Shown one piece after another: positions 33,052-41,822 of a stretch of 56,539 nt of DNA. Numbering within the stretch: the first letter of the stretch is position 1; each line of letters opens with the position of its first letter. A model generated the notes under the pieces. The model ran no database searches. It was given only the letters and a program-made list of their open reading frames with translations, and was not told the origin of the DNA. The translations under genes were made by a program, and so were the position numbers. The DNA comes from Pseudomonas sp. RGM2987 (GTDB lineage Bacteria; Pseudomonadota; Gammaproteobacteria; Pseudomonadales; Pseudomonadaceae). The stretch covers positions 1 to 56,539 of the forward strand of contig NZ_JALJDX010000194.1 in the NCBI RefSeq assembly GCF_022952855.1, given 5' to 3'.

Positions 33052-33786
33052 TCAAGGGTATTGCTGGTAAGTCTGGCCCTGCTGCGGTGGGGCCTGGTAT
33101 TGCTGGCCCGGGATGGCCTTGAGGTTGACTTCGACGCGGCGGTTCTGCGCGCGGCCATTGACGTCGGCATTGCTCGCCACCGGATTGTCCGGGCCGGCGC
33201 CACGGGCGCTCAGGTTGGCGCCGCTCACGCCTTGGGACGTCAGGTAGGTCGCCACGCTCTGGGCGCGACGCTGGGACAGGTCCATGTTGTGCTGGCGACT
33301 GCCGGTGCTGTCGGTATAACCGACGATCTCGATCTGGTTCTGGTTGAACTCCTTGAGGGAGTTCGCCAGGTTGTTCAGTGGCTGGTAGAAGCTCGACGCG
33401 ATGTTCGCCGAGTCGGTGGCGAAGGTGATGTTGCCCGGCATGATCAGCTTGATCTGGTCGCCCTGGCGCTGAACTTCGACGCCAGTATTGGCCATGCTCG
33501 CCCGCAGCTTCTTCTCCTGCTGGTCAGCGTAATAGCCATAACCCGCTGCGGACGCACCCACGACCGCCGCGCCGATCAGCGCGCCCTTGCCACGGTTATC
33601 GTGACCGATGGCCGCGCCGGCCAACGCACCTGCCAGCGCGCCGAGGCCACCGTACTTGGCGGTCTTGCTCATGCCGGAAGAATCCGTGGAGGCCTGTCCC
33701 TGGTTGTCATAAGGGTTAGGCGACGCGCAGCCGGACAACAGGGCCACAGCGGTAGCGACAACAATCAAGCGACGCGAGGTGAACAT
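33052..33786 (-). CDS. OmpA-family outer-membrane lipoprotein (YiaD-like)
   Basis: A 244-residue lipoprotein with lipobox LLSGC (Cys20). A glycine-zipper segment follows (GGLGALAGALAGAAIGHDNRGKGALIGAAVVGASAAGYGYY), then an OmpA peptidoglycan-binding domain at about 105-225 (NITFATDSANI, IEIVGYTDSTGSRQHNMDLSQRRAQSVATYL, NRRVEV). The tail is Gln/Pro-rich. It probably anchors the outer membrane to peptidoglycan. The start at 33786 follows from the lipoprotein signal. Confidence 0.9.
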   Translation of the reverse strand: MFTSRRLIVVATAVALLSGCASPNPYDNQGQASTDSSGMSKTAKYGGLGALAGALAGAAIGHDNRGKGALIGAAVVGASAAGYGYYADQQEKKLRASMANTGVEVQRQGDQIKLIMPGNITFATDSANIASSFYQPLNNLANSLKEFNQNQIEIVGYTDSTGSRQHNMDLSQRRAQSVATYLTSQGVSGANLSARGAGPDNPVASNADVNGRAQNRRVEVNLKAIPGQQYQAPPQQGQTYQQYP

Positions 33787-33928
33787 GGAAATGCTCCTGG
33801 TATTTTCATTCTGAAAGGCCAGGGCGTAGGCAATCGACTCTGGCTGGCGTTTGGAACGCGACAACGATCAAAAATTCCGTGCCGCTGCGTCACGTTTACC
33901 TATTGCTTACAAACCGAAATCACGCCGC

Positions 33929-34381
33929 TCAGGGCTTGATCACCCGCCGCCGATGACAGTCGCCCGGCTCCAGTTTCCTGCCCCCTGCCGAGCGGACCTC
34001 AAGCAGCGCCACCGGCTCATCGTGCTCGTTGTCCAGCAACACAGAGTGGGTTTCCCCGGGCTTGAACAAGTGCCGCTCCCCCCACTGACGCATTGATACA
34101 ACGATCGGAAAGACTTCGCGGCCCTTTTGCGTCAGCGCGTATTCCTTGTAGGCACTGCCATCGGAAGCGGGCCTCGTCTCAAAGACGCCTACCTCCACCA
34201 ACGCCTTGAGCCGCGAAGCCAGGATGTTCTTTGCCAACCCGAGGTTCTTCTGGAACTCGCTGAACCTGCGTACTTCATCGAAGGCGTCGCGAATGATTAG
34301 CAACGACCAGCGATCACCGATGACCGCAGCGGCCCGAGCCACAGGACATTCATTGCTGCCAGTAGATGTTTGCTGCGTCAT
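33929..34381 (-). CDS. HxlR-family transcriptional regulator
   Basis: A 150-residue winged-helix protein. The HxlR signature is near the N-terminus (ECPVARAAAVIGDRWSLLIIRDAF), with the conserved Cys that in relatives senses electrophiles, followed by RFSEFQKNLGLAKNILASRLKALVEVGVFE and YALTQKGREVFPIV. The frame stays open far upstream, but the family start is MTQQTSTGSNECP at 34381. Divergent from an MFS transporter with operator-like dyads between them, so likely its repressor. Confidence 0.88.
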   Translation of the reverse strand: MTQQTSTGSNECPVARAAAVIGDRWSLLIIRDAFDEVRRFSEFQKNLGLAKNILASRLKALVEVGVFETRPASDGSAYKEYALTQKGREVFPIVVSMRQWGERHLFKPGETHSVLLDNEHDEPVALLEVRSAGGRKLEPGDCHRRRVIKP

Positions 34382-34402
34382 GCCGCTGCCTTTCCAAGAT
34401 AA

Positions 34403-34452
34403 AACTGGTTGCAGATTAAAACCGGACCAGTTAAAACTCAAGTAAGTGGTTT
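34403..34452. promoter_or_regulatory. Dyads in the HxlR-MFS divergent region
   Basis: AACTGGT (34403-34409) and ACCAGTT (34426-34432) form an inverted repeat; AAAACC near 34418 and GGTTTT at 34447-34452 form a second. They are candidate HxlR operators covering both promoters. Confidence 0.45.
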
Positions 34453-34487
34453 TCAAATGAAACCTGTTTCCTGCAAAGGCAGCCTCC

Positions 34488-35723
34488 ATGAATTCGCCCA
34501 TGTCATCCGCCGTCCCCGTGACGCCGCCAGCCACCCGCCCCGTGTTGAACCGCTCGCTCACGCTGCTGTTTTCCATCACCTGCGGGCTGGCAGTGGCGAA
34601 TGTGTATTTCGTCCAGCCATTGCTCGACTCCATCGCGCCAAGCCTGCAGGTTGCCCCCGGCCTCGCGGGTTTTGTCGTGACCGCCACCCAGGCTGGCTAC
34701 GCGTTGGGCCTGGTGTTCATCGTTGCGCTGGGGGACCTGGTCAATCGCAAGAAACTGATGATCAGCCAGACGCTGCTGTCAGCCGTAGCGCTCGTAGTCG
34801 CGGGCAGCGCCGGGCAATGGCCGCTGTTACTGGGCGCGATGGTCATGGTGGGGATGATGGCGGTGCTGGTGCAGATCGTCGTCGCCTACACGGCGGCCCT
34901 TGCTTTGCCGCAACAGCGTGGACAAGCCGTGGGGACGGTCACCAGCGGCGTGGTGCTGGGGATTCTGCTGGCCCGGGTGGTATCGGGCGTCATCGCAGAC
35001 CTGGCCGGCTGGCGCGCGGTGTTTTTCGTTTCGGCGGGGATGATGGCGGTGCTGGCCTGGGTGCTCGCCAGAAGCGTGCCTTCGAGCGACATTCCCAAGG
35101 CTGATGTCTCCTATCCGGCGCTCATCGGTTCGCTGTTCAAACTGTTCGTTACCGAGCGCACGTTGCGCGTCAGGGGCGTCCTGGCCGCGTTGATCTTCGC
35201 CGCGTTCAGCGTGTTGTGGACGTCCATGGTGCTGCCGCTCAGTGCGCCGCCACTGTCGTTGTCCCACACCCAGATTGGTTTATTCGGCCTGGCGGGCGTC
35301 GCGGGCGCGTTGGCCGCTTCAAAAGCCGGGCGCTGGGCTGATCGCGGATCGGGACCACGCACCACCGGCATCGCCCTGGCCTTGCTGACGTTGTCCTGGT
35401 GGCCAACGGCGTACGCCCAGACATCGTTGATTGCATTGATCGTCGGGGTGATTGTGTTGGACTTCGCCGTTCAGGCCGTCCATGTGACCAACCAGAGCCT
35501 GATTCTTGCCGCCCGCCCTGATGCACAAAGTCGTCTGGTCGGTGCGTACATGTGCTTCTACTCGATCGGCAGTGCCCTCGGAGCGGCTGCCGCGACCCAG
35601 GTCTATGCCCAATGGGGCTGGGTCGCGGTGTGCCTGTTGGGCGCGCTGATCAGCGCCACCGCCCTCGTCTATTGGGTCTGGATCGAACTCATGGCTGGGC
35701 GAGAACCCGGCTCACGCCCCTGA
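34488..35723 (+). CDS. MFS transporter (drug/efflux type)
   Basis: A 411-residue inner-membrane protein with twelve predicted helices. The signature between helices 2 and 3 is [10 protein letters not shown]; also [26 protein letters not shown] near the start and [16 protein letters not shown] at the second-half equivalent. Such carriers beside HxlR regulators usually export toxic small molecules. Its 3' end overlaps the convergent aminotransferase gene by 35 nt. The start has only a weak AAAGG site; ATG at 34500 is an alternative. Confidence 0.87.
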   Translation: MNSPMSSAVPVTPPATRPVLNRSLTLLFSITCGLAVANVYFVQPLLDSIAPSLQVAPGLAGFVVTATQAGYALGLVFIVALGDLVNRKKLMISQTLLSAVALVVAGSAGQWPLLLGAMVMVGMMAVLVQIVVAYTAALALPQQRGQAVGTVTSGVVLGILLARVVSGVIADLAGWRAVFFVSAGMMAVLAWVLARSVPSSDIPKADVSYPALIGSLFKLFVTERTLRVRGVLAALIFAAFSVLWTSMVLPLSAPPLSLSHTQIGLFGLAGVAGALAASKAGRWADRGSGPRTTGIALALLTLSWWPTAYAQTSLIALIVGVIVLDFAVQAVHVTNQSLILAARPDAQSRLVGAYMCFYSIGSALGAAAATQVYAQWGWVAVCLLGALISATALVYWVWIELMAGREPGSRP

Positions 35724-36864
35724 CGATCATCTCCACTTCCCGCTCGTCGATCGTCAGCGGCGGCAACAGGCGGATGACCTTGCTGCGGGTGACGTTGATC
35801 AGCAGGCCGTGGTCCCGAGCCGCGCAAAGGGCAAGATCGCGAACCGGCTGCCTGAGCTCGATGCCGATCATCAGGCCCTGGCCGCGAATCGCCAGCACAT
35901 TCGGATTGTCCACCAGCTCCGCCCGGAGCCGACTGAGCAAGCGTTCGCCCTGGCGCCGGGCATTGTCCACCAGGCCTTGCGCTTCGATGATGTCCAGCAC
36001 CGTGCAGCCAACCCGGCAAGCCAGCGGATTACCGCCGAACGTGCTGCCATGGCTACCCGGCGTAAACAGTTCGGCGGCCTTGCCCCGGGCCAGGCAGGCG
36101 CCGATGGGCACGCCGTTGCCCAAACCTTTGGCGAGGGTCATGACATCCGGCACGATGCCTTCGTGCTGGAACGCGAACCACTGGCCGGTGCGGCCGATGC
36201 CGGTCTGGATCTCGTCGAGCATCAACAACCAGCCACGGCGGGTGCACAGCTGACGCAGGGTCTTGAGGTAGCCGGGCGGCGCGAGCTGCACGCCGCTCTC
36301 GCCCTGGATCGGTTCCATCAGGATCGCGACAATACGTTCGCCGTGAACCCGCTGAACGTCCTCCAAAGCCGCGAGATCACCGAACGGCACCTTGATGAAA
36401 TCCCCCGGCAACCGGTTGAAACCCAGCCGTACCGAGGGACCGTCACTGGCCGACATCGTGCCCAGTGTGCGCCCGTGAAAAGCATTTTCCATGACCACCA
36501 CCAACGGCTGCTCGACGCCCTTGTGCCAGCCGTGCAGGCGCGCCAGTTTCAGCGCGGTTTCGTTGGCCTCGGCTCCGGAATTGTTGAAAAACACCCGCTC
36601 CAGTCCGGACAGCTGGGTGAGTTTGTGCGCCAACCGTTGCTGCCAATCGATGCTGTACAGGTTGGAGGTGTGCAGCAACAGGCCGGCCTGCTCGCTGATT
36701 GCCGCCACCAGCCTGGGGTGGGAGTGGCCGACATTCGTGACCGCCACACCCGCCACCGCATCCAGGTACTCGCGGCCGTCCTGGTCCCACAGGCGGGTAC
36801 CCAAGCCACGAGTGAAGCTCAGCGCCAAAGGTTGGTAAGTGGACATCAGGCAGGCAGCGGTCAT
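35689..36864 (-). CDS. Class III aminotransferase, acetylornithine/aspartate aminotransferase family
   Basis: A 391-residue PLP enzyme resembling ArgD/AruC-type transaminases: [67 protein letters not shown] and [14 protein letters not shown] with the Schiff-base Lys. Dedicated argD is usually elsewhere in Pseudomonas, so a catabolic or accessory role is plausible. The ATG at 36864 has GGAG about 10 nt upstream; ATGs at 36879 and 36939 lack a site. Divergent from the LysR regulator, which may control it. Confidence 0.85.
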   Translation of the reverse strand: MTAACLMSTYQPLALSFTRGLGTRLWDQDGREYLDAVAGVAVTNVGHSHPRLVAAISEQAGLLLHTSNLYSIDWQQRLAHKLTQLSGLERVFFNNSGAEANETALKLARLHGWHKGVEQPLVVVMENAFHGRTLGTMSASDGPSVRLGFNRLPGDFIKVPFGDLAALEDVQRVHGERIVAILMEPIQGESGVQLAPPGYLKTLRQLCTRRGWLLMLDEIQTGIGRTGQWFAFQHEGIVPDVMTLAKGLGNGVPIGACLARGKAAELFTPGSHGSTFGGNPLACRVGCTVLDIIEAQGLVDNARRQGERLLSRLRAELVDNPNVLAIRGQGLMIGIELRQPVRDLALCAARDHGLLINVTRSKVIRLLPPLTIDEREVEMIVRGVSRVLAQP

Positions 36865-36962
36865 GGCATCAAGCTCCATTGGGTGATTTTTTCCAGTATG
36901 GTTAGCCACCGATGCTGGATAAACGCCGCTTTTCTTCAATCATTTTAAAGCTGGGCTTGATA

Positions 36963-37880
36963 ATGGACCTATTCCAGGCAATGAGCGTGTACGTAAGGGT
37001 CGTCGACACCGGAAGCCTGACAGCGGCCGCGCAGGCGTGCGAAATGTCCACCACCATGGTCGGTAATCATCTGCGGGCACTGGAGCAACGTCTTGGCGTA
37101 CGCCTGATCAACCGTACGACCCGTCGCCAGCGCTTGACGGAATTCGGTTCGGCTTACTACCAGCGCTGCCTGGAAGTCCTTGGCCTGGTGGCCGATTCCG
37201 AACGCCTCGCCGAGCAAACCCAAGACGTGCCCTCCGGCACCCTGCGCATCACCGCACCATTGACCTTCGGCACCGAACGCCTGGCGCCGGCGCTGGCGCA
37301 ATTCAACCAGCGGTTTCCCCAGGTCAAACTCGATGTGGTACTGACCAACCAACGCCTGGACCTGCTCGACCACGGGTTCGACGTCGCCATCCGCCTCGGC
37401 CATCCCGACCCGAAAATGATCGCCCGCCCCCTGCTGGACTACACCCTCACCATTTGCGCCTCCAAGGCGTACCTGGCACGGCGGGGCACGCCGCAAGAAC
37501 CCGCTGACCTGCAACAGCACGACTGCCTGTCATTCGCCTATTCGGCGGCAGACGAGTGGCGCTTTGCCCAGGAGCACTGGCCCATCAACGGTCCGGACGG
37601 AGAAATCAAAGTGCCGGTGAACGGCCCGATGCTGATCAACAGTTCCGCCGGCCTGCACCGCGCCGCCCTGGCCGGCATGGGCGTGGTGATGCTGCCCGAC
37701 GCGCTGGTGGCCCAGGATCTGAAGGATGGGCACCTGGTGGCGCTGTTGCAGGACTATCAACTGCCCCATCGCCCGATGAACCTGCTGTACGCGCAGGATC
37801 GCTACCGTTTGCCGAAGCTGCGCAGTTTTGTCGAGTTTGCGCTGGAGAAATGGGGAAAGTCGCAAACCGCAGCCGAGTGA
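36963..37880 (+). CDS. LysR-family transcriptional regulator
   Basis: A 305-residue regulator. N-terminal helix-turn-helix (MDLFQAMSVYVRVVDTGSLTAAAQACEMSTTMVGNHLRALEQRLGV is replaced here by its key parts: SLTAAAQACEMS and VGNHLRALEQRLG), then the two-lobed effector domain (SGTLRITAPLTFG, DVAIRLGHP). Start ATG at 36963 aligns with the family; the longer frame from 36912 does not. It is divergent from the aminotransferase gene, 98 nt away, the usual regulator-target arrangement. The effector is unknown. Confidence 0.88.
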   Translation: MDLFQAMSVYVRVVDTGSLTAAAQACEMSTTMVGNHLRALEQRLGVRLINRTTRRQRLTEFGSAYYQRCLEVLGLVADSERLAEQTQDVPSGTLRITAPLTFGTERLAPALAQFNQRFPQVKLDVVLTNQRLDLLDHGFDVAIRLGHPDPKMIARPLLDYTLTICASKAYLARRGTPQEPADLQQHDCLSFAYSAADEWRFAQEHWPINGPDGEIKVPVNGPMLINSSAGLHRAALAGMGVVMLPDALVAQDLKDGHLVALLQDYQLPHRPMNLLYAQDRYRLPKLRSFVEFALEKWGKSQTAAE

Positions 37881-37989
37881 TTGCCTGAGCCTCTGCAGTG
37901 CTATGGCAGCGCTCTGGCAACGCTAGTGACGCGCCATCCCTTCAGCTACTCTTGCACCTCGGCGAGCATTTGGGATTGAGGGAACGACC

Positions 37990-39003
37990 ATGGAAGACGC
38001 CTCGAACATGGATACGCTGCGGTTCGACCTTTCGGATCTGGACGAAGGCGTGCTGCACACCATCCTGGAACTGGTCAGCGATGGCATCTGGGACTGGAAT
38101 GCCAACACCGGGTTCGTCTACCGCAACCCCGGCTGGTACACGATGCTTGGCTACCAGCCCCACTCGCTGGACAACACGGTACTGACCTGGGAGAACGTGA
38201 TCCACCCGGATGACTATCCCCGGGTGATGGCATCGTTCGACGACTACCTGCAACAACGCACCCAACGCTACCAGGCCGAATATCGCTGCCGCATGAGTGA
38301 TGGGTCCTATAGCTGGATCGAGGATCGCGGCTATGTGATCGCCCGAAATCCCGACGCAACGGTGGCCCGAATGATCGGTGCCCACCGCAGTATCGATGAC
38401 AAGAAACGTCTGTTTGAGCAACTGGAGCGGCGCAACAAATCCCTGGAAGCGGTCATCGAAGAGCGCACCCGCGAGCTGTCCCGGGTCAACCACCAGTTGC
38501 AGATCCAGCTCGACGAGAACCGCAGGCTTGCCGAAACCGATGCCCTGACCCGGGTTGCCAATCGCTATCGTTTGGAGCAGGCCCTGCCGCTGGCCTGCGA
38601 ACGTGCGCAACGCTTTCGCGAGCCATTGAGTCTGATCGCCATGGATGTCGACGACTTCAAGGACATCAACGATCGATACGGCCATGCTTTCGGCGATGCC
38701 GCGCTGGTGCAAGTGGTACAAAGCGTCAAGCGTTGCGAGCGCGACGGCGATCTACTGGTGCGCTGGGGCGGCGATGAATTCATCATGATCCTGCCCAACA
38801 CCTCCCTGGCCGACGCCCGCCTGTTGGCGGAAACCATCCGCCGGGGCCTGTCCGACCTGCTGCCGGTGGGCGACTTTCGGATCACCATGAGTTTTGGCGT
38901 GGTGCAACGCTTGGACGATGAGCAGCAGGCGGCCTTGCTGCACCGGGCGGACCAGGCGCTGTATCGCTCCAAGCTGGCCGGCAAGAACGTGATTTGCGAA
39001 TGA
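37990..39003 (+). CDS. Diguanylate cyclase with PAS sensor domain
   Basis: A 337-residue soluble protein that makes cyclic di-GMP from GTP. PAS fold with PAC at about 20-140 (WDWNANTGFVYRNPGWYTMLGY; HPDDYPRV; YRCRMSDGSYSWIEDRG), a coiled coil at about 140-180, and a GGDEF domain with intact GGDEF at 260-264. An inhibitory-site motif RDGD at 251-254, five residues before it, suggests product feedback. No transmembrane segment, so the input is intracellular. Neighbours give no hint of the signal. Confidence 0.92.
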   Translation: MEDASNMDTLRFDLSDLDEGVLHTILELVSDGIWDWNANTGFVYRNPGWYTMLGYQPHSLDNTVLTWENVIHPDDYPRVMASFDDYLQQRTQRYQAEYRCRMSDGSYSWIEDRGYVIARNPDATVARMIGAHRSIDDKKRLFEQLERRNKSLEAVIEERTRELSRVNHQLQIQLDENRRLAETDALTRVANRYRLEQALPLACERAQRFREPLSLIAMDVDDFKDINDRYGHAFGDAALVQVVQSVKRCERDGDLLVRWGGDEFIMILPNTSLADARLLAETIRRGLSDLLPVGDFRITMSFGVVQRLDDEQQAALLHRADQALYRSKLAGKNVICE

Positions 39004-39094
39004 GCCGGGCGGCGGGCCAGGAACAAAAAAGAATGCATCTTTGCGGCGGTCGCGGTGGTCATAGCTTGTACCTCTTGCCACCGGGATTCTACAT

Positions 39095-39835
39095 TTGCCA
39101 ACTCGATCCCCCACCCCCCGCCTTTACCTGGGCTGCGCCGGTTGGTCGCTGCCCCGGGCGCATTGGCCGGACTTCCCTGCCGTAGGCTCGCATTTGCAGC
39201 GCTACAGCGCCTGCTTTCCAGCGGTGGAAATCAACAGCTCGTTCTATCGCCCGCACCGCCCCGCCACTTACGCCAAATGGGCGGACAGCGTCGCCGATGA
39301 CTTCCGGTTTGCGGTCAAGGTGCCCAAGCAGATTACCCATGAGCGACGACTGCTTGATTGCGCAGGTCTGGTGGATGAGTTCCTGGGCCAGTGCTCACAG
39401 CTGGGAGAAAAGCTCGGCTGCCTGTTGATCCAGCTACCACCATCGTTGGCCTTCGACGAAGGGGCGGCAGGGGCGTTCTTCACGGCCCTGCGCGATCGCT
39501 ACCAGGGTCATGCGGTGCTCGAACCCCGGCATCCAGAGTGGCTTACGGCGCAGGCCACGGCACTGCTGCAAGACGCGTGCATCGGGCGTGTCGGCGCCGC
39601 CCCCTCACCCTTGCCTGGAGGCGAGCGGCCCGCGGGCTGGCCCGGGATCCGGTATTACCGCTTGCACGGTTCGCCGCGGATTTACTATTCCCCCTACGAA
39701 GACGCGTGGCTGGAACAACTCGCCAAAGACCTGAAGGCCGAACCGGACACACCGACCTGGTGCATCTTCGACAACACCGCCAGCGGCGCCGCAACGGGCG
39801 ATGCGTTGCGATTGACGGAGCTGCTGCGCGATTGA
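39095..39835 (+). CDS. DUF72 family protein
   Basis: A 246-residue TIM-barrel-like protein. Motifs: LYLGCAGWSL, FPAVEINSSFYRPHRPATYAKWA, FRFAVKVPKQITHERRL, and YYRLHGSPRIYYSPY. Function is unknown for the family. The start appears to be TTG at 39095 with a weak GGGA site; no ATG in frame lies nearby, so the start is uncertain. The length is a little short of the usual 250-300, with a compact region at 160-180 (SPLPGGERPAGWPG). Confidence 0.82.
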   Translation: MPTRSPTPRLYLGCAGWSLPRAHWPDFPAVGSHLQRYSACFPAVEINSSFYRPHRPATYAKWADSVADDFRFAVKVPKQITHERRLLDCAGLVDEFLGQCSQLGEKLGCLLIQLPPSLAFDEGAAGAFFTALRDRYQGHAVLEPRHPEWLTAQATALLQDACIGRVGAAPSPLPGGERPAGWPGIRYYRLHGSPRIYYSPYEDAWLEQLAKDLKAEPDTPTWCIFDNTASGAATGDALRLTELLRD

Positions 39836-39972
39836 GCCCACCACCGGCAATAAATGGCGACCTCCCACCGGTCCGGCCGTGACAACACCGCTTGGGTCCA
39901 ATAGATTAGGCGACCGAAAAAAACGCTCAATGCCTTTCGGCTAATCCAGCTAACAGAAGTAGTGAAATTTCA

Positions 39973-40677
39973 ATGTCCGATTCCAACACCGCTGAATCCG
40001 TAGCCACCCTGTCGAGCAAAGCGGAATACGAAAACTCCATCAATCTTTCACAGCATCTGCCCCAGGCCAAAAGCATCAGCGAGATGGTCCTCGATGCGTT
40101 CCAGTCCAATCGCGAAAGCGATCAGATCCGCGAACTGCGCACCGCCATCCGCCAGGCCCACGATGCGTTCGACGATGACAAGGCCTACGAACTGATGGGC
40201 CAGCTCAAGCAACTCAAGGACGCCGAAGCCGCGGACTTCGCGGCGCTGGAAGACTTGAGCAGCCGTTTCCCCATCAGCCGCATCCTCTCCAGCTACAAGG
40301 ACGACCCGGCCTTTCAGGAACTGGTCTATGGCCTGGCCCTGAAGGTGCTGAACCAGACCCACCAGGCCATCAGCAACCCGAGCGGCGGCAAAGGCAAGGC
40401 CTCGCGCCCCAAGAAAGACGCCGAGGTCTTCGTCATCAGCAAGGATGGCATCAGCGTGACCCTGCCCCTGCGCACGCCACGTTCCAAACCGAACGTCGAC
40501 CGCGAGGCCTTCGAATTCCTGGGCTTCAACTTCGTCGGCGAAGGCGACGAAGCCGAGCTGGAAAGCGAAACCTTCCTGGACAACGACGGCACCGAACACC
40601 AGGCCACCCGCAAAAGCATCGTCACTGCCCTGCAACAGCAGAAAGCCTTCGACGGCTACAGCATCGCCCAGCAGTAA
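39973..40677 (+). CDS. Conserved hypothetical protein, function unknown
   Basis: A 234-residue acidic protein I cannot place. It is soluble with no signal peptide. An N-terminal helical half (about 40-125; HDAFDDDKAYELMGQLKQLKDAEAADF looks coiled) is joined by a Lys/Gly linker (SGGKGKASRPKKDAE) to a C-terminal domain of about 85 residues with predicted strands (EVFVISKDGISVTLPLR; EAFEFLGFNFVGEG). Codon use matches its neighbours. It stands alone between DUF72 and a BIME cluster. Confidence 0.7.
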   Translation: MSDSNTAESVATLSSKAEYENSINLSQHLPQAKSISEMVLDAFQSNRESDQIRELRTAIRQAHDAFDDDKAYELMGQLKQLKDAEAADFAALEDLSSRFPISRILSSYKDDPAFQELVYGLALKVLNQTHQAISNPSGGKGKASRPKKDAEVFVISKDGISVTLPLRTPRSKPNVDREAFEFLGFNFVGEGDEAELESETFLDNDGTEHQATRKSIVTALQQQKAFDGYSIAQQ

Positions 40678-40730
40678 AGCCCACACTGGATCTTCATCAG
40701 GCACAAGACTCCTTGTGCCACGCAGACCTT

Positions 40731-40948
40731 CTGTGGGAGCGAGCCTGCTCGCGATTGCGTCGGTACATTCAACATCCACGCAAGCTGACCCACCGCCATC
40801 GCGAGCAGGCTCGCTCCCACAGGACACGATTTCGTGAACACCTCGAAAAAAAACTGTGGGAGCGGGCTTGCTCGCGAAGGGGCCGGCAGCCTCAACATCC
40901 TCGTCGACTGACCCTCCGCTTTCGCGAGCAAGCCCGCTCCCACAGGGG
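40731..40948. repeat. Two consecutive BIMEs (four REP units)
   Basis: The first BIME spans 40731-40823 (GTGGGAGCGAGCCTGCTCGCGA type) and the second 40854-40948 (GTGGGAGCGGGCTTGCTCGCGA type), with 30 nt between them. Confidence 0.85.
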
Positions 40949-40973
40949 GATCTACAGCCCGGAACCGGCCATG

Positions 40974-41010
40974 AAAAAGCCCCGCTCTTCTCTCGAAGGC
41001 GGGGCTTTTT
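40974..41010. terminator. Bidirectional terminator, left copy of a duplicated 37-mer
   Basis: GCCCCGC/GCGGGGC stem region flanked by A5 and a run of eight T to 41012. It is 36/37 identical to 41770-41806, loop included. On the minus strand it ends the toxin-antitoxin operon. Confidence 0.9.
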
Positions 41011-41027
41011 TTCTTGGGCGTTGATGC

Positions 41028-41342
41028 TCAAACGGCTCCGAGCCGCTCGACCATGTCTGGAAACTTTTCGACCAGCTTGATCAACAGAGCCGCCTGGGCG
41101 TTAGGCTTGGACTTCTCTTGCTCCCAATTTCTAAGCGTGCCAGGACTGGTCCTGATGCTCTTGGCGAAAACGGCTTGAGACATATGGAGCTTGTCGCGCA
41201 GCGCTACGATTTCTTGGGCCGACACCTCTGGAGCCGGTTTGTCTTCGATCGATATCTGGCGAAGAGTGATTTTGCCCTCTCTATGGGCGGCCATCTCCTC
41301 GACGCCTTGCATCAGCTCTGCAAATACATCGCGCTTCTTCAT
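41028..41342 (-). CDS. higA: HigA2-type antitoxin (XRE helix-turn-helix)
   Basis: A 104-residue protein. N-terminal segment (MKKRDVFAELMQGVEEMAAHREGKITLR) is the flexible toxin-neutralising part in HigA2 of Vibrio cholerae; the C-terminal half is a helix-turn-helix (VALRDKLHMSQAVFAKSIRTSPGTLRNWEQEKSKPNAQAALL, about 45-90, key residues only here in part). It binds and silences the toxin and its own promoter. It overlaps the toxin gene by 4 nt (ATGA) as the second gene, the toxin-first order of higBA. Flanked by two near-identical terminators. Confidence 0.88.
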   Translation of the reverse strand: MKKRDVFAELMQGVEEMAAHREGKITLRQISIEDKPAPEVSAQEIVALRDKLHMSQAVFAKSIRTSPGTLRNWEQEKSKPNAQAALLIKLVEKFPDMVERLGAV

Positions 41343-41683
41343 AAGGTACCTCGGGCTTTCAACTCTGCTTCTATGGCGCGCTTAAGCATCTTCTCTTGAT
41401 CGGAAGTCAGGTTTTCCAATTCATCCTTGCCATAGATGGCGAACATCCAGAACTGACGATCCTGCATGAGCCAATAGTAAATGACTCGCAGCCCGCCTCG
41501 CTTCCCTTTGCCACGACGCCCATCGAACCAACGTAGCTTACGAAAACCGCCCGTACGTGGCATGAGGTCACCGACCTCTGGATGCCGCAGCATGTAGGAT
41601 TGAAGCAGGCGATACTCATCATCAGTCAGATAATGGCCAACCGTGGCGGTGAACGACGTCGTTTCAAAAAATAGGGTGCGCAT
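41339..41683 (-). CDS. higB: RelE/HigB2-type toxin
   Basis: A 114-residue ribosome-dependent mRNA interferase of the HigB2 type. Segments matching V. cholerae HigB2 include YLTDDEYRLLQSYML, GDLMPRTGGFRKLRW, GKGKRGGLRVIYYWL and FAIYGKDELENLT; the basic GKGKRGG loop carries the catalytic region in this family. The ATG at 41683 has no visible ribosome site and lies about 7 nt beyond a -10-like TATAGT, suggesting leaderless or weak translation. The upstream open frame to 41755 is not supported. Confidence 0.87.
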   Translation of the reverse strand: MRTLFFETTSFTATVGHYLTDDEYRLLQSYMLRHPEVGDLMPRTGGFRKLRWFDGRRGKGKRGGLRVIYYWLMQDRQFWMFAIYGKDELENLTSDQEKMLKRAIEAELKARGTL

Positions 41684-41688
41684 GGAAA

Positions 41689-41713
41689 AACTATAGGCAA
41701 ACTGCTTATAGTT
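41689..41713 (-). promoter_or_regulatory. Dyad and -10 elements upstream of the toxin gene
   Basis: AACTATA (41689-41695) and TATAGTT (41707-41713) form a 7-bp inverted repeat with an 11-nt centre. Each arm carries a -10-like hexamer on the minus strand. It is a natural site for antitoxin repression. Confidence 0.45.
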
Positions 41714-41769
41714 CAACAAACCGGAATGTATTGCGACGAATGACAGGCAATCCATTCCTTACCTCGAAA

Positions 41770-41806
41770 AAAAAGCCCCGCACTTCTCTCGAAGGCGGGG
41801 CTTTTT
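41770..41806 (-). terminator. Terminator of cyoABCDE, right copy of a duplicated 37-mer
   Basis: The same stem-loop as 40974-41010 with one difference (A for T at the seventh loop-side position). On the minus strand it is followed by T9, directly after the cyoE stop. Confidence 0.9.
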
Positions 41807-41822
41807 GTGTGGCGTCTGGCGC

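Noticed and set aside
40731..40948. Possible CRISPR array from regularly spaced palindromes
   Set aside because: The units alternate orientation, belong to two REP variants, and the spacing is that of BIMEs; no cas genes are near.
41028..41683. Toxin-antitoxin module as part of a prophage or transposon
   Set aside because: No integrase, transposase or phage genes flank it; only the terminator duplication marks its edges.
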